From contig DEPX01000079.1 in NCBI GenBank assembly GCA_002358975.1, positions 1,444-7,585 of the forward strand: a stretch of 6,142 nucleotides of DNA, written 5' to 3'. Origin of the DNA: Micrococcaceae bacterium UBA3381. Its GTDB lineage: Bacteria > Actinomycetota > Actinomycetes > Actinomycetales > Micrococcaceae. The translations under genes and the position numbers were made by a program. Each line of letters begins with the position of its first letter. The first letter of the stretch is position 1. The notes under the pieces are model-generated. The model had not been told where the DNA came from, made no database searches, and saw nothing but the letters and a program-made list of their open reading frames with translations. Positions 1 through 5,907 of this stretch are shown one piece after another.

Positions 1-1162
1 TAACCTGCGCGCTTCGATTTCTGCTGTGGGACCGGTCCTCCCTAATATTAGTGAGGACACGACTCTGGGTGCGGCAGAACTTGGTGTTTTGGTTGCTATC
101 CCCGTTCTTGGATTTGCGCTGGTGTCACCAATAGTCAGTCACATCTCCCAATTTCTCGGTGCCGATCGGACTGTTCAATTGGCACTCCTCATTCTGCTGC
201 TGGGCATCGTCGGACGATCTATGAGCTGGTTCAATGCTGGTTTATGGTTTGGCACTGCTGCAATCGGCGTGGCAATTGCGATTGGAAACGTATTACTTCC
301 AGTAGCAACCAAAAGAGACTTCCCAGATCGGATCTCTTTAGTTACTGGACAGTACATAGCCGTGCAGAGCATTTTCGCTGCACTAGCATCTGGTCTGGTT
401 GTGCCTATCATGCACGCTACCGACTCTTGGGAATTGGCCATCGGAATCTGGGCTGTACCCGTTGTTCTTGCCCTGGTCACGTGGAGCCCTCGGTTGACGA
501 AGTCTGATCCCCACGGACTAGCTATACCAAAAAACCTCTTACAAACCAGAATGGGGCAGGAGTCCAAAGAATCATATGCTACCAAGAACCCATCGATCTG
601 GGCCTCATGGCCAGCTTGGCATGTGGCAGTCTACTTCCAATTACAGTCCAGTATCTTCTACATCCTGATGAACTGGCTGCCGGTGGTAGAACAAAGTTCA
701 GGCGTCGCCCCAACGACAGCAGGTTTACACCTTTCGATGTTCCTTGCGGTTGGCATAGTCGCAAATCTCTCCGCACCCGCCATCCTGAAGGTGGGAAACG
801 ATGAGCGGTTCGCCACAGTTGTGATGCCACTCCTTATGACCGTATCGCTGCTGGGGATGCTGGCAATACCTGCGCTACAGGCTCTCTGGGTGGCTATAAG
901 CGGTGTGGCGGCGGGCGGTGCCATGGTTGTGTCCCTGTCATTAATTAGCCTTCGCGCAGCTAATTCCACAGCAGCTGGCAGACTTTCCTCAATGGTGCAG
1001 TCCGTGGCCTATTTGGGTGTAGCGCTTGCGTTGATTCTATCCGGGTGGGTCCAGGATACCATCGCTTCGGGGTCACAACTACTCTTCTTGCCGCTTGGGC
1101 TAGCCGTAATGCAAGTAGTCGCCGGAGTATTGGCAGGTCAGCGCAGTACTCCGATTTCTTAA
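1..1162 (+). CDS. MFS transporter, CynX/NimT-like, 5'-truncated
   Basis: This is a major facilitator superfamily transporter in the inner membrane, probably moving a small organic anion or an aromatic acid; the substrate is not determinable. The reading frame is already open at base 2 and reads NLRASISAVGPVLPNI, which resembles the end of helix 1 in CynX/NimT-type carriers (NLRP.ITSVGPLL). The gene therefore begins upstream of the window, and the GTG at 26 is an internal valine rather than a start. About 386 codons are present. I count about eleven further hydrophobic segments, giving twelve with the missing first helix. A longer polar loop, with LTKSDPHG and a stretch around QTRMGQESKESYATK, separates the N- and C-terminal halves, as is usual for MFS. 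The gene ends at TAA 1160-1162. A 238-base gap with hairpins separates it from the ring-cleavage genes, so it may be a separate transcript serving the same pathway. The MFS call is firm; the subfamily is from memory and the substrate is unknown. Confidence 0.85.
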   Translation, partial: NLRASISAVGPVLPNISEDTTLGAAELGVLVAIPVLGFALVSPIVSHISQFLGADRTVQLALLILLLGIVGRSMSWFNAGLWFGTAAIGVAIAIGNVLLPVATKRDFPDRISLVTGQYIAVQSIFAALASGLVVPIMHATDSWELAIGIWAVPVVLALVTWSPRLTKSDPHGLAIPKNLLQTRMGQESKESYATKNPSIWASWPAWHVAVYFQLQSSIFYILMNWLPVVEQSSGVAPTTAGLHLSMFLAVGIVANLSAPAILKVGNDERFATVVMPLLMTVSLLGMLAIPALQALWVAISGVAAGGAMVVSLSLISLRAANSTAAGRLSSMVQSVAYLGVALALILSGWVQDTIASGSQLLFLPLGLAVMQVVAGVLAGQRSTPIS

Positions 1163-1169
1163 AACTCCT

Positions 1170-1195
1170 ACCTCCTAGGTGGCAAAAAGTTTGCC
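1170..1195 (+). terminator. Tandem short hairpins after the transporter gene, possible terminator
   Basis: Eight bases after the transporter stop there are two small adjacent inverted repeats. ACCT 1170-1173 pairs with AGGT 1177-1180. GGCAAA 1181-1186 pairs perfectly with TTTGCC 1190-1195 around a 3-base loop. There is no T-run afterwards, so a classic intrinsic terminator is not supported. The position directly after a stop codon is the main argument. Weak call. Confidence 0.25.
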
Positions 1196-1272
1196 GTCTC
1201 GCCGAACACCTTCTGTAGGTTACACCCGTCGCAATGATCCACAGCGTATCCATCCTCCGCTTGCATAAAAGA

Positions 1273-1393
1273 CCCCGAAAGGGGGACGCGCTGAGACGTA
1301 CATCACTTATAGGCTGGAAGCAGTTTCCAATCCTGGCCTCCAGGACAAATGAACTTCCAGCCGGAGCGGTAACGCACCGGATTTCAGAGGAGG
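1273..1393 (+). promoter_or_regulatory. Structured 5' leader (candidate cis-regulatory RNA) before the LigA-like gene
   Basis: Several hairpins lie in a row just before the operon's first gene. CCCC 1273-1276 / GGGG 1281-1284 closes a GAAA tetraloop. GGCTGGAAG 1312-1320 pairs perfectly with CTTCCAGCC 1354-1362 and encloses a perfect inner hairpin, TCCTGG 1331-1336 / CCAGGA 1340-1345. CCGG 1361-1364 and GCG 1366-1368 pair with CGC 1373-1375 and CCGG 1377-1380 around a GTAA (GNRA-type) tetraloop, with one A-A mismatch. The long stem and the last hairpin share bases 1361-1362, so they may compete. The inner loop exposes CCTCC (1337-1341), complementary to the Shine-Dalgarno GGAGG at 1389-1393. 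Together this suggests an RNA leader controlling translation, but I cannot match it to a known riboswitch class. The hairpins are seen directly; the function is inference. Confidence 0.4.
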
Positions 1394-1400
1394 AAGGTGA

Positions 1401-1658
1401 GTGGGTTTGTATAGCCTCCACATGTTGCTATGGGACATCCGGAAGAACCCAGAGCTGGCTAAGAGCTTCTTGAACGATCCCGAGCCGGTACTCGATGAGT
1501 ATGAGGTCGAAGGTGAAGCTCGAAATACGATGCAGAACTTGGACTTCAAACGATTGCACGAACTCGGAGCAAACCCTTACCTCATCTATTTCTGTGCCAT
1601 ACAGCTGCAGGTAGACCGTGACGCATATTATGCGCAGATTCGTGGGGAGAGTGTCTAA
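1401..1658 (+). CDS. LigA-like small subunit of class III extradiol ring-cleavage dioxygenase
   Basis: This 85-residue protein resembles the LigA family, the small alpha subunit of protocatechuate 4,5-dioxygenase-type enzymes. It begins MGLYSLHMLLWDIRKNPELA and continues with a DPEPVLDEY segment (26-34), a short helix-like region, LDFKRLHELGANPYL (47-61) and a hydrophobic stretch near 62-70. This pattern is typical of small LigA-like proteins that cap the active site of the LigB partner. It has no metal site of its own. The GTG start at 1401 is favoured by the AGGAGG at 1388-1393, seven bases upstream. The stop TAA overlaps the ATG of the next gene by one base (TAATG), so the two subunits are very likely translationally coupled and made in equal amounts. 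It is the first gene after the structured leader. The family call is good; the ring substrate is not known. Confidence 0.8.
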   Translation: MGLYSLHMLLWDIRKNPELAKSFLNDPEPVLDEYEVEGEARNTMQNLDFKRLHELGANPYLIYFCAIQLQVDRDAYYAQIRGESV

Positions 1659-2503
1659 TGGTTGAAAAAACAGGTCGGGTGGTGGGAGCTTTTACTGCTT
1701 CACATTCCCCGGGCATTACTGGGTGGCCCGAACGTGCCGACCCTGCTCAGAGAGAGGCCGTCGAGGCCGCATTCAACGAAGCGCGGGAACGTATTGAGAA
1801 GTTAAAACCTGACGTTATTATAGCTGTGTCAGTAGAGCACTTCACTAACTTCAATTTTGGCAACCTACCTGCGTTCGCAATTGGGACAGGTGACTCATAC
1901 CTGGGACCAGTGACCGAGGAAATGGGGTCTTTCCTCAATGTAGAACAGCATCAATATCCAGGGCATCCAGGACTGGGGCGCCACCTGTATGAGTTCGCTC
2001 TACGTTCTGATTTCGATCCTGCATTAGTTGAAGGTGGACTAGATTTTGACGAGAACTTCTGCGTCCCTTTCAAACACCTCGACCCAGAATCCAAATATCC
2101 ACTTGTACCTGTAATCGTCAACGGGGTAAACCCACCTTGGCCAACCGCCAAGCGTAGCTACGATTTTGGACGCATGATCCGACGAGCAGTCGAGGCCCAG
2201 TCGGAAGTTAATCGGGTAGTCATCGTCGGAACCGGTGGCCTTTCACATTGGGTTGGTTTACCAGAATCCGGCGAGGTCAATGAAGAGTTCGATCGTGACT
2301 TCATTGAGCGTATCGAAAGTGGTGACACCGAGCGACTCGTCGATTATGACCCAGAAGATATCGATGCGGCAGGAAATGGTGCCCATGAAATTCGTACTTG
2401 GTTAGTTGCAGCCGGAGCAGTAGAAGCCCCCTTTGACGTTCTTGTATATGAACCAGTCCCAGCGTGGCTTACCGGTACAGCAGTAGCCGCAGCACGCATC
2501 TAG
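1658..2503 (+). CDS. LigB-like catalytic subunit of class III extradiol dioxygenase
   Basis: This is the iron-bearing subunit that inserts O2 into a catechol-type diol and opens the ring next to the hydroxyls (meta cleavage), in the cytoplasm. It has 281 residues, close to the usual length of LigB. The expected metal ligands are visible: His16 in SHSPG, His61 in VEHFTNF and Glu244 in GAHEIRTW, matching His12, His61 and Glu242 of Sphingobium LigB. The acid/base His is His197 in GTGGLSHW. PAFAIGTG (71-78) and VPVIVN (150-155) are further family landmarks. One oddity: LigB has VDHGCTVPL where this protein has LDFDENFCVPF (129-138), so the His of the DHG motif is replaced by Glu132. Translation starts at ATG 1658 in a TAATG overlap with the LigA-like gene. 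The neighbouring aldolase and Rieske oxygenase imply a bicyclic or substituted aromatic diol rather than protocatechuate. Family call firm, substrate unknown. Confidence 0.9.
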   Translation: MVEKTGRVVGAFTASHSPGITGWPERADPAQREAVEAAFNEARERIEKLKPDVIIAVSVEHFTNFNFGNLPAFAIGTGDSYLGPVTEEMGSFLNVEQHQYPGHPGLGRHLYEFALRSDFDPALVEGGLDFDENFCVPFKHLDPESKYPLVPVIVNGVNPPWPTAKRSYDFGRMIRRAVEAQSEVNRVVIVGTGGLSHWVGLPESGEVNEEFDRDFIERIESGDTERLVDYDPEDIDAAGNGAHEIRTWLVAAGAVEAPFDVLVYEPVPAWLTGTAVAAARI

Positions 2504-2537
2504 CCCATAGCCAGATGCACCAGCATCAACTTATTAA

Positions 2538-2558
2538 ATTCAGGCAACATACCTGAGT
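2538..2558 (+). repeat. Inverted repeat in the gap before the aldolase gene
   Basis: ATTCAGG at 2538-2544 pairs with CCTGAGT at 2552-2558 (one G-T wobble) around a 7-base loop. It sits in the 80-base gap between the LigB-like gene and the aldolase gene, the largest gap between genes of the putative operon. No T-run follows, so it is not an intrinsic terminator. It could be an mRNA processing or stability element, or chance. The aldolase ribosome site AAGGAG lies downstream at 2573-2578. Confidence 0.3.
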
Positions 2559-2583
2559 ACACCAACCTTCCTAAGGAGTATCA

Positions 2584-3630
2584 ATGAGCAAGCTTCCAAA
2601 GATTACCGGTCAGGATATGCGCGGGGTGATGGCTTATCCTCCAACTCCAGCGTTGCCCGGCGCAGACGCTGTAGAGGCTGTCAATACTGTGGATCTGCAG
2701 GAGACTGAGCGGATGATTCGTTCACTCATTCGTGATGGTGTGGACGCGATCGCATTGAACGGGACCCTAGGCGAGATGCACACATTGTCTCTCGATGAAT
2801 GGAAATCATTCTCGGCCGCCGCAATTGAGACTGCTCGGGCTGAAGATCCCGATTTTCCGATCTTCGTGGGAGCCACTACCCTCAACACTCGTGATACTGT
2901 CGCGCGAATGCGCTACTTATCTGATGTGGGGGCGACTGGCACATTGTTAGGGCGCCCTATGTGGGGCGAGATGGTGCCCCCTGTAATGGAGCGATTCTAT
3001 CGGGATGTCGCTGAAGCGGTTCCTGACATGGCGATGGTGGTATACGATAACACCGCAGCTTTCCGAGGCATCATTCCTCGATCTGTATACCGGACGTTAA
3101 TCGACCTCCCTCAGGTAGTGGCTGTGAAGTACGCAGGCGGCGCCTCGGTCGGCTTTCGTTACCACAATGACATGGCACACACCGGGACAAGTTTCCCTCT
3201 GATGCCTATTGAGACTGATTGGTTTCCAGCATGGGAGATGTACGGAGAGGAACTGGTCGGTATGGCATGGTCATCGACCACCGCAATGGGCCCCGGTCCA
3301 GTTCTTGCACTACGCGATGCGCTTCGCGAGGGCCGCACTGAAGACGCACGCTGGCTGACTGAACGACTGCGCTGGGCCCATGAGCCTTTCCTCGTGGGAC
3401 AAGACTTCCTGGAATTTGCGAAGTACAACGTTTCACTAGAAAAAATCCGAGTGAATGCGGCAGGATACATGAATACTGGCAAGAGTCGTGTGCCGTACAC
3501 GGACGACATGGTTCCTGAAGTTCATGTAAAAACCACCCTGGAACACGTCGACCGTTATAAGCAGATTATTCAGGAGATTGAGGACCGGTTCGGAGCCACC
3601 TCTGCCAACAAAGTAACCGAAAAGGTGTAA
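2584..3630 (+). CDS. Hydratase-aldolase, DHDPS family, NahE/PhdJ-like
   Basis: This belongs to the class I (Schiff-base) dihydrodipicolinate synthase/N-acetylneuraminate lyase family. It resembles the branch containing trans-o-hydroxybenzylidenepyruvate hydratase-aldolase (NahE) and trans-2'-carboxybenzalpyruvate hydratase-aldolase (PhdJ). Such enzymes add water to a benzylidenepyruvate and split it into an aromatic aldehyde plus pyruvate. The protein has 348 residues against about 330 for NahE. Visible landmarks are YPPTP (18-22), TVDLQET (35-41), GTLGE (60-64), TTLNTRDT (98-105), GATGTLLGRPMW (116-127), the Tyr154 of VVYDN, the Schiff-base Lys182 in VVAVKYAG, and WSSTTAMGPGP (229-239). Near residue 208 it has PIETDWF where I recall PHEDDYY in NahE, suggesting a different aldehyde side. 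ATG 2584 follows AAGGAG at 2573-2578. Only four bases separate its stop from the Rieske alpha start. Family call strong, substrate inferred only from context. Confidence 0.88.
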   Translation: MSKLPKITGQDMRGVMAYPPTPALPGADAVEAVNTVDLQETERMIRSLIRDGVDAIALNGTLGEMHTLSLDEWKSFSAAAIETARAEDPDFPIFVGATTLNTRDTVARMRYLSDVGATGTLLGRPMWGEMVPPVMERFYRDVAEAVPDMAMVVYDNTAAFRGIIPRSVYRTLIDLPQVVAVKYAGGASVGFRYHNDMAHTGTSFPLMPIETDWFPAWEMYGEELVGMAWSSTTAMGPGPVLALRDALREGRTEDARWLTERLRWAHEPFLVGQDFLEFAKYNVSLEKIRVNAAGYMNTGKSRVPYTDDMVPEVHVKTTLEHVDRYKQIIQEIEDRFGATSANKVTEKV

Positions 3631-3634
3631 ACAC

Positions 3635-4954
3635 ATGACGACGGAGTTTGTCGGCACAGAGAAAAACGACGCCGACCTGCACAAGATTCGAGAGGGGATT
3701 GAGCAGGGACGTTTCCCCGCTCATGTATTCAACGATCAAAGAATCTTTGAGCTCGAACAGGAGCGACTCTTCAACCGCGCCTGGTGTTTTCTCGCACATG
3801 AGTCAGAGATCCCTAAACCGGGTGATTACGTCACTCGTTATATTGGTGACAACAATATTATTGTTGCTCGAGATGAACAGGGCGAGATTCATGCAAGTCT
3901 GAACATATGCCGGCATCGCGGCAACATGATGTGCAAATCAGAAATGGGGAACGCCTCTCACTTCCGCTGTTCTTACCACGGGTGGGTTTATAAAAACTCT
4001 GGTGAGCTTGTCGGAGTGCCCTACATGAAAGAGGGGTACGAGGGACGGCTCAAACGACGGGACTGGGGTTTGGTGCAAGCCCGTGTGGACAGCTACGCCG
4101 GCCTAGTTTTCGGCACGTTTGACCAGACCGCTCCATCGTTGGACGAATACCTCGGTGGGTTCCAGTTTTATCTAGATCTCTACTTGAAACAGGGGATTGC
4201 TGGCAGTGAAGTGTACGGGCCACCAGACCACTGGATTACGGAGACGGACTGGAAAATTGCTGCAGAAAACTTTGCCGGAGACGGATACCATACCCCTGTT
4301 GCTCATCAATTTGGCTTCAATCTCGGCTACTTCGCATCCTCAGGTGCTACTCACAGCCAAGGCTGGGCTGCCAGCATACCCGGCAGGGGACACGGAATTG
4401 GACTAGGGCACACCCCGGGAATGGTTCCCTTCGCTGGTTTCCCCGAAGAACTGGCCGACGAGATGCGGAGCAGCTTCTCTCCCGAACAGACTGAGGTGTT
4501 CTCGAACACAAGGACTGCCGTAGCCACAGTGTTCCCCAACCTGTCGTTCCTCATGCAGCCCTTCAGCATGACCCCAGGAGAACCGGGTGTGCGTTTCGTA
4601 TCAATGCGACTCTACCACCCAATCGGTCCAGGGAAGACAGAAATGTACTCGTGGTGCTTGGTCCCGAAAGACGCCTCCGATGAGTACAAAGAAGATGCAT
4701 ACCGGGCATACACCCTAGCCTTCGCACAGGCCGGAACGTTTGAACAGGACGATTTAGAAAACTGGGAGCGGGTGACGCGATCGGCGGGCTCTCTCCAGGC
4801 TCGGAATCTGGAGTTCCCCTACATCATGGGGATGAATAGCGAACGTGACCCGGATTTCCCGGGACCGGGTCACGTAGTGACGCCGTATGTCAACGATTCC
4901 AACTTCCGTAACCTGTGGGGCCGTTGGGCGGATTACCTGACCGAGGAAGTGTGA
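3635..4954 (+). CDS. Rieske ring-hydroxylating dioxygenase, large (alpha) subunit
   Basis: This is the catalytic subunit of a three-component oxygenase that adds both atoms of O2 to an aromatic ring to give a cis-dihydrodiol. The N-terminal Rieske domain carries Cys92-X-His94 and Cys112-X2-His115 with exactly 17 residues between the pairs, the canonical [2Fe-2S] motif. The C-terminal catalytic domain has ENFAGDGYHTPVAHQ (211-225), giving the bridging Asp216 and the iron ligands His219 and His224. The third ligand is one of the aspartates in FEQDDLENW (369-377). At 439 residues it is close to naphthalene-dioxygenase-type alpha subunits (about 450) and longest in resemblance to actinobacterial polycyclic-aromatic and phthalate enzymes. 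The gene starts four bases after the aldolase stop, with a weak AAAGG (3621-3625), and ends three bases before the beta subunit. A perfect 11-bp inverted repeat lies near its 3' end. The ring substrate cannot be read from sequence. Confidence 0.93.
   Translation: MTTEFVGTEKNDADLHKIREGIEQGRFPAHVFNDQRIFELEQERLFNRAWCFLAHESEIPKPGDYVTRYIGDNNIIVARDEQGEIHASLNICRHRGNMMCKSEMGNASHFRCSYHGWVYKNSGELVGVPYMKEGYEGRLKRRDWGLVQARVDSYAGLVFGTFDQTAPSLDEYLGGFQFYLDLYLKQGIAGSEVYGPPDHWITETDWKIAAENFAGDGYHTPVAHQFGFNLGYFASSGATHSQGWAASIPGRGHGIGLGHTPGMVPFAGFPEELADEMRSSFSPEQTEVFSNTRTAVATVFPNLSFLMQPFSMTPGEPGVRFVSMRLYHPIGPGKTEMYSWCLVPKDASDEYKEDAYRAYTLAFAQAGTFEQDDLENWERVTRSAGSLQARNLEFPYIMGMNSERDPDFPGPGHVVTPYVNDSNFRNLWGRWADYLTEEV
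4843..4875 (+). repeat. Perfect 11-bp inverted repeat inside the Rieske alpha gene
   Basis: ACGTGACCCGG at 4843-4853 pairs perfectly with CCGGGTCACGT at 4865-4875 around an 11-base loop that itself contains the palindrome CCCGGG (4858-4863). It encodes the segment around ERDPDFPGPGHVV and lies about 80 bases before the alpha stop codon. In mRNA this would be a stable hairpin just ahead of the alpha/beta junction. It may affect RNA decay or the alpha to beta ratio, or may simply reflect coding constraint. Confidence 0.5.
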
Positions 4955-4957
4955 GCG

Positions 4958-5494
4958 ATGGTACTGCAAAACATTGGAACCAACCGTCAACGGGTGGATC
5001 GCGAAACGATTACCGACATTCAAGAGTTCCTATACAGGGAAGCCCTGGCTATCGATGAACGTCGCTTTCGGGATTGGCTGACCTTCCTAGCCGCAGACAT
5101 TCGGTACGAAGTACCGGTGCGTGTTGTGCGGGAAGGGTTAGCGGATTGGGAAGTTTCTCCAAAGGCACGGATCTTCGACGACACCAAAGATACGCTGGAG
5201 ATTCGTGTTCGTCGGTTAGAAACGGATTTCGCTTGGGCTGAGCAGCCGCCGTCCCGTACACGCCACTACGTGACTAACGTCCTCGTAGACTACTCAGAAG
5301 CCCCTCGCGAGTATTTGGTGTCGTCCAACTGCTTGATCTATCGCAGCCGTGGCGATAGTACAGAACCGAACATATACTCTGTGGCCCGCAAGGACACGGT
5401 ACGGAGTGACGAAGAAGGTTATGTACTCACTCGCAGGTGGGCGGTCTTGGATCAGGCCGTCATCAACGCTCATAACCTGTCCATTTTTATTTGA
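4958..5494 (+). CDS. Ring-hydroxylating dioxygenase small (beta) subunit
   Basis: This is the structural beta subunit that joins the alpha subunit in an alpha3beta3 hexamer; it carries no metal. The 178 residues match the usual beta subunit size and cone-shaped NTF2-like fold. Recognisable family blocks are IQEFLYREALAIDERRFRDWL (20-41, split here as a leader helix with the LD/ID-RR-WL pattern), SRTRHYVTN (99-107), RKDTVR (144-149) and the C-terminal LTRRWAVLDQAVINAHNLSIFI region ending in NLSIFI. The ATG at 4958 lies three bases after the alpha stop, with GAGGAAG (4943-4949) inside the end of alpha as the ribosome site, so translation is coupled. It holds two small perfect inverted repeats (5102-5116 and 5338-5358). 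Its location directly after the alpha gene makes the assignment secure. Contribution to substrate range is usually minor. Confidence 0.92.
   Translation: MVLQNIGTNRQRVDRETITDIQEFLYREALAIDERRFRDWLTFLAADIRYEVPVRVVREGLADWEVSPKARIFDDTKDTLEIRVRRLETDFAWAEQPPSRTRHYVTNVLVDYSEAPREYLVSSNCLIYRSRGDSTEPNIYSVARKDTVRSDEEGYVLTRRWAVLDQAVINAHNLSIFI
5338..5358 (+). repeat. 7-bp inverted repeat within the beta subunit gene
   Basis: CTATCGC 5338-5344 pairs perfectly with GCGATAG 5352-5358 around a 7-base loop. It lies within coding sequence and is probably incidental, but it is one of the better stems in the beta gene. Confidence 0.25.
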
Positions 5495-5509
5495 GTAGCA
5501 GGAGAATTC

Positions 5510-5788
5510 ATGACTGACTCACGGACTATGCCAGCTGCCGAAAACCCAGATGAAGGGGAACCTCTGAAGTATCCAGTCGACGGCGGTAATGACGGTCCTA
5601 TCATTGTGGCCAATGAGTTCGCCGATGTTGTTATACGCAAAATCGAGACTCGCAACGGGGTCCGTTTACAGATTTGGTCTCCACGACGCGGTACCGTCGT
5701 TCGATTCGATGCTGTAGCACTAGATTGTCTCAGTTATCAAGAACCGGAGTTCATAACGGACTTGCTTTCCAGGACACCGCAAGCCTAA
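5510..5788 (+). CDS. Small protein of unknown function linked to the dioxygenase genes
   Basis: This gene encodes 92 residues that I cannot assign to a characterised family. The start ATG at 5510 follows AGGAGA (5500-5505), and only 15 bases separate it from the beta subunit stop, so it should be co-transcribed with the dioxygenase. The first 28 residues are acidic and low in complexity (AAENPDEGEP), probably flexible. The rest looks like a compact beta-rich fold: PIIVANEFADVVIRKI (30-45), TRNGVRLQIWSPRRGTVVRF (48-67), then LDCLSYQEPEFITDLL (71-86). There is no signal peptide or membrane helix. Only one cysteine is present, so it is not a ferredoxin. I have a vague memory of similar small actinobacterial proteins labelled 'dihydrodiol dehydrogenase' in databases; 92 residues is too short for such an enzyme and no nucleotide-binding motif is visible. 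An accessory or assembly role for the oxygenase is only a guess. Confidence 0.75.
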   Translation: MTDSRTMPAAENPDEGEPLKYPVDGGNDGPIIVANEFADVVIRKIETRNGVRLQIWSPRRGTVVRFDAVALDCLSYQEPEFITDLLSRTPQA

Positions 5789-5841
5789 AAAGTAATTACC
5801 TACCCGGCGCATCGTAGCTATCGAGACAACTAAGTATCAAT

Positions 5842-5877
5842 TGCGTCGTCGCGGAACGGTGCCTCCGCGACGACGCA
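5842..5877 (+). terminator. Strong GC-rich hairpin, likely transcription terminator
   Basis: TGCGTCGTCGCGGA (5842-5855) pairs perfectly with TCCGCGACGACGCA (5864-5877), a 14-bp stem with an 8-base loop. It lies 53 bases after the stop of the 92-residue protein. Only a short TTTT (5886-5889) follows, eight bases downstream, which is common for actinobacterial terminators that lack a proper U-tract. It probably ends the ring-cleavage/dioxygenase operon. The stem is nearly symmetric, so it could also stop transcription coming from the other side. Confidence 0.7.
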
Positions 5878-5907
5878 CCTGCACCTTTTCAGAGCGCTTC
5901 AAGCTAT

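Larger units (their letters stand above)
1163..1400 (+). other. Intergenic region between transporter and ring-cleavage operon
   Basis: These 238 bases hold no convincing gene. Besides the short hairpins just after the transporter and the structured stretch from 1273 on, the best promoter-like pair I see is TTGCCG 1191-1196 (-35-like) with TAGGTT 1216-1221 (-10-like, fitting the actinobacterial TAnnnT pattern). Its 19-base spacing is wide, so it is only a weak candidate. CCTCC, the complement of a Shine-Dalgarno, occurs three times: 1171-1175, 1254-1258 and 1337-1341. The region is the likely place where transcription of the catabolic operon begins. Confidence 0.4.

Noticed and set aside
26..28. 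GTG as the start codon of the transporter gene
   Set aside because: The frame is open to the window edge, and the upstream residues NLRASISA match the conserved end of helix 1 in CynX-type carriers, so the gene starts outside the window.
1261..1300. c-di-GMP-I riboswitch, suggested by GCA...CCGAAAGG...GGGACGC
   Set aside because: The GAAA hairpin and GGGACGC are similar, but the AAAGCC segment and the tetraloop-receptor arm (CCTAA...) are absent downstream.
1281..1380. Thiamine pyrophosphate riboswitch, suggested by GCTGAGA (1290-1296) and a TGAAC...CCGG...TAA...CCGG stretch
   Set aside because: The order and pairing partners of the TPP aptamer helices are missing: no GGGGTGC before the CTGAGA arm and no CCC partner after it. 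The similarity is limited to short words.
960..1421. 153-codon open frame on the minus strand across the transporter end and the leader
   Set aside because: It is antisense to the transporter's last helices, runs through the structured leader, and has an arginine- and serine-rich composition typical of shadow frames.
5102..5116. Inverted repeat CGGTAC-GAA-GTACCG in the beta gene
   Set aside because: A 6-bp stem in coding sequence with no positional meaning; expected by chance at this frequency.
5856..5885. Pseudoknot between the terminator loop GGTGC (5858-5862) and GCACC (5881-5885)
   Set aside because: Only three bases would have to span a 14-bp stem, which is sterically impossible unless the stem opens; the match is likely chance.
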